A stretch of 64,000 nucleotides of DNA, taken from contig CAJJDP010000005.1 in NCBI GenBank assembly GCA_905182995.1, positions 310,001 through 374,000 on the forward strand, in the 5' to 3' direction. The position numbers and the translations under genes were made by a program. Below the pieces are notes generated by a model that was given only the letters and a program-made list of their open reading frames with translations, ran no database searches and was not told the origin of the DNA. Of the stretch, positions 63,713-64,000 are shown piece by piece. Each line of letters opens with the position of its first letter. Position 1 is the first letter of the stretch. The DNA comes from Paramecium octaurelia. Taxonomy: Eukaryota > Ciliophora > Oligohymenophorea > Peniculida > Parameciidae.

Positions 63713-63845
63713 TTTAATTCATACCTATGCTCTAAATGTCGTTCATTCATATATTAATTCTCATAATATTGAATTAAAATTTGATCCAGAAGGGTAATAA
63801 AATTATTACAAAAATATCTATTATTATGATATTTTATTATTTGTT

Positions 63846-64000
63846 TCATAACTTCCATGCCATTTTCATCAACAATACAAAGTGCTCATCGTTGTCAACA
63901 GAGGCTGATACAGCGGCATAATAATCAAGCCATTCCTAATAGCTTAATTATCCATTCCTGTCTACATCTCCAAAATTCACTAAAAATTCATCTAAAACTT
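63846..64000 (-). CDS. EF-hand protein, C-terminal end (calyphosin-like), partial
   Basis: About 50 residues up to the stop at 63846: VLDEFLVNFGDVDRNGQLS, then YQEWLDYYAAVSASVDNDEH and a final MKMAW. The EF-hand loop DVDRNGQLSYQE and the Y-Y-A-x-V-S-A-S-x-D-x-D phrase are typical of the last EF-hand of calyphosin-like proteins. The rest lies beyond the right edge. Confidence 0.7.

Overview
This window is macronuclear DNA of a ciliate, almost certainly a Paramecium. It is very AT-rich. Long open frames appear only if TAA and TAG are read as glutamine and TGA is the only stop. Genes are packed a few tens to hundreds of bases apart on both strands, and they are split by tiny GT..AG introns, mostly 20-35 nt. 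A trichocyst matrix protein-like gene, an extrusome component known from Paramecium, supports the genus. Most short standard-code open frames here are fragments of these longer genes. Where I resolved all introns, the spliced length is a multiple of three, and that is my main internal check.

Layout. 1-8.6 kb: CFAP45 (cilia), a secreted protein disulfide isomerase, a probably mitochondrial protein, a coiled-coil protein, an unknown protein and tryptophanyl-tRNA synthetase. 9-14.9 kb: a B-type cyclin, a membrane histidine-kinase-like protein, an SLC49/FLVCR-type transporter and a small unknown gene. 15-22.4 kb: a Pro/Gln-rich protein, an ornithine-decarboxylase-like gene with a frame break, a decayed locus, a PIRH2-type ubiquitin ligase and an eight-finger C2HC protein. 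23-26.2 kb: three tandem small proteins that share an acylation-type N-terminus and a C-terminal SILK plus RVxF pair, which predicts membrane-anchored protein phosphatase-1 (PP1) partners. 26.4-38 kb: a giant coiled-coil protein, an MRH/ATG27-like membrane protein, an alpha/beta-hydrolase without its nucleophile, an unknown protein, a three-repeat Myb protein and a tubulin-tyrosine-ligase-like enzyme. 38-47 kb: a La-motif protein, a broken trichocyst matrix gene, an SR splicing factor, a small acylated protein, two head-to-head CRC (LIN54/TSO1-type) genes and two small unknown genes. 47-57 kb: a calcium-dependent protein kinase, a B-box/WD40-like protein, an ankyrin-anoctamin fusion and a CTD-type phosphatase. 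57-64 kb: a kelch-like gene, an Sfi1-type centrin-binding protein, a proteasome beta-6 gene with frame breaks, a COMM-domain protein and the end of an EF-hand protein.

Assembly. Two stretches are exact direct duplicates separated by a single N: 38085-39494 with 39496-40905, and 57981-59323 with 59325-60667. They look like unmerged contig overlaps, so the extra gene copies there should not be counted. Three conserved genes (ODC-like, trichocyst matrix, proteasome beta-6) also have small frame breaks. These may be decaying whole-genome-duplication copies or base-calling errors.

Themes. Many genes concern cilia, basal bodies or the cortex (CFAP45, TTLL, Sfi1-like, giant coiled coil, trichocyst matrix). 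Others concern calcium or phosphorylation signalling (CDPK, EF-hand protein, PP1-binding trio, histidine-kinase-like protein, CTD phosphatase, anoctamin). I saw no rRNA, tRNA, CRISPR, viral element or transposon.
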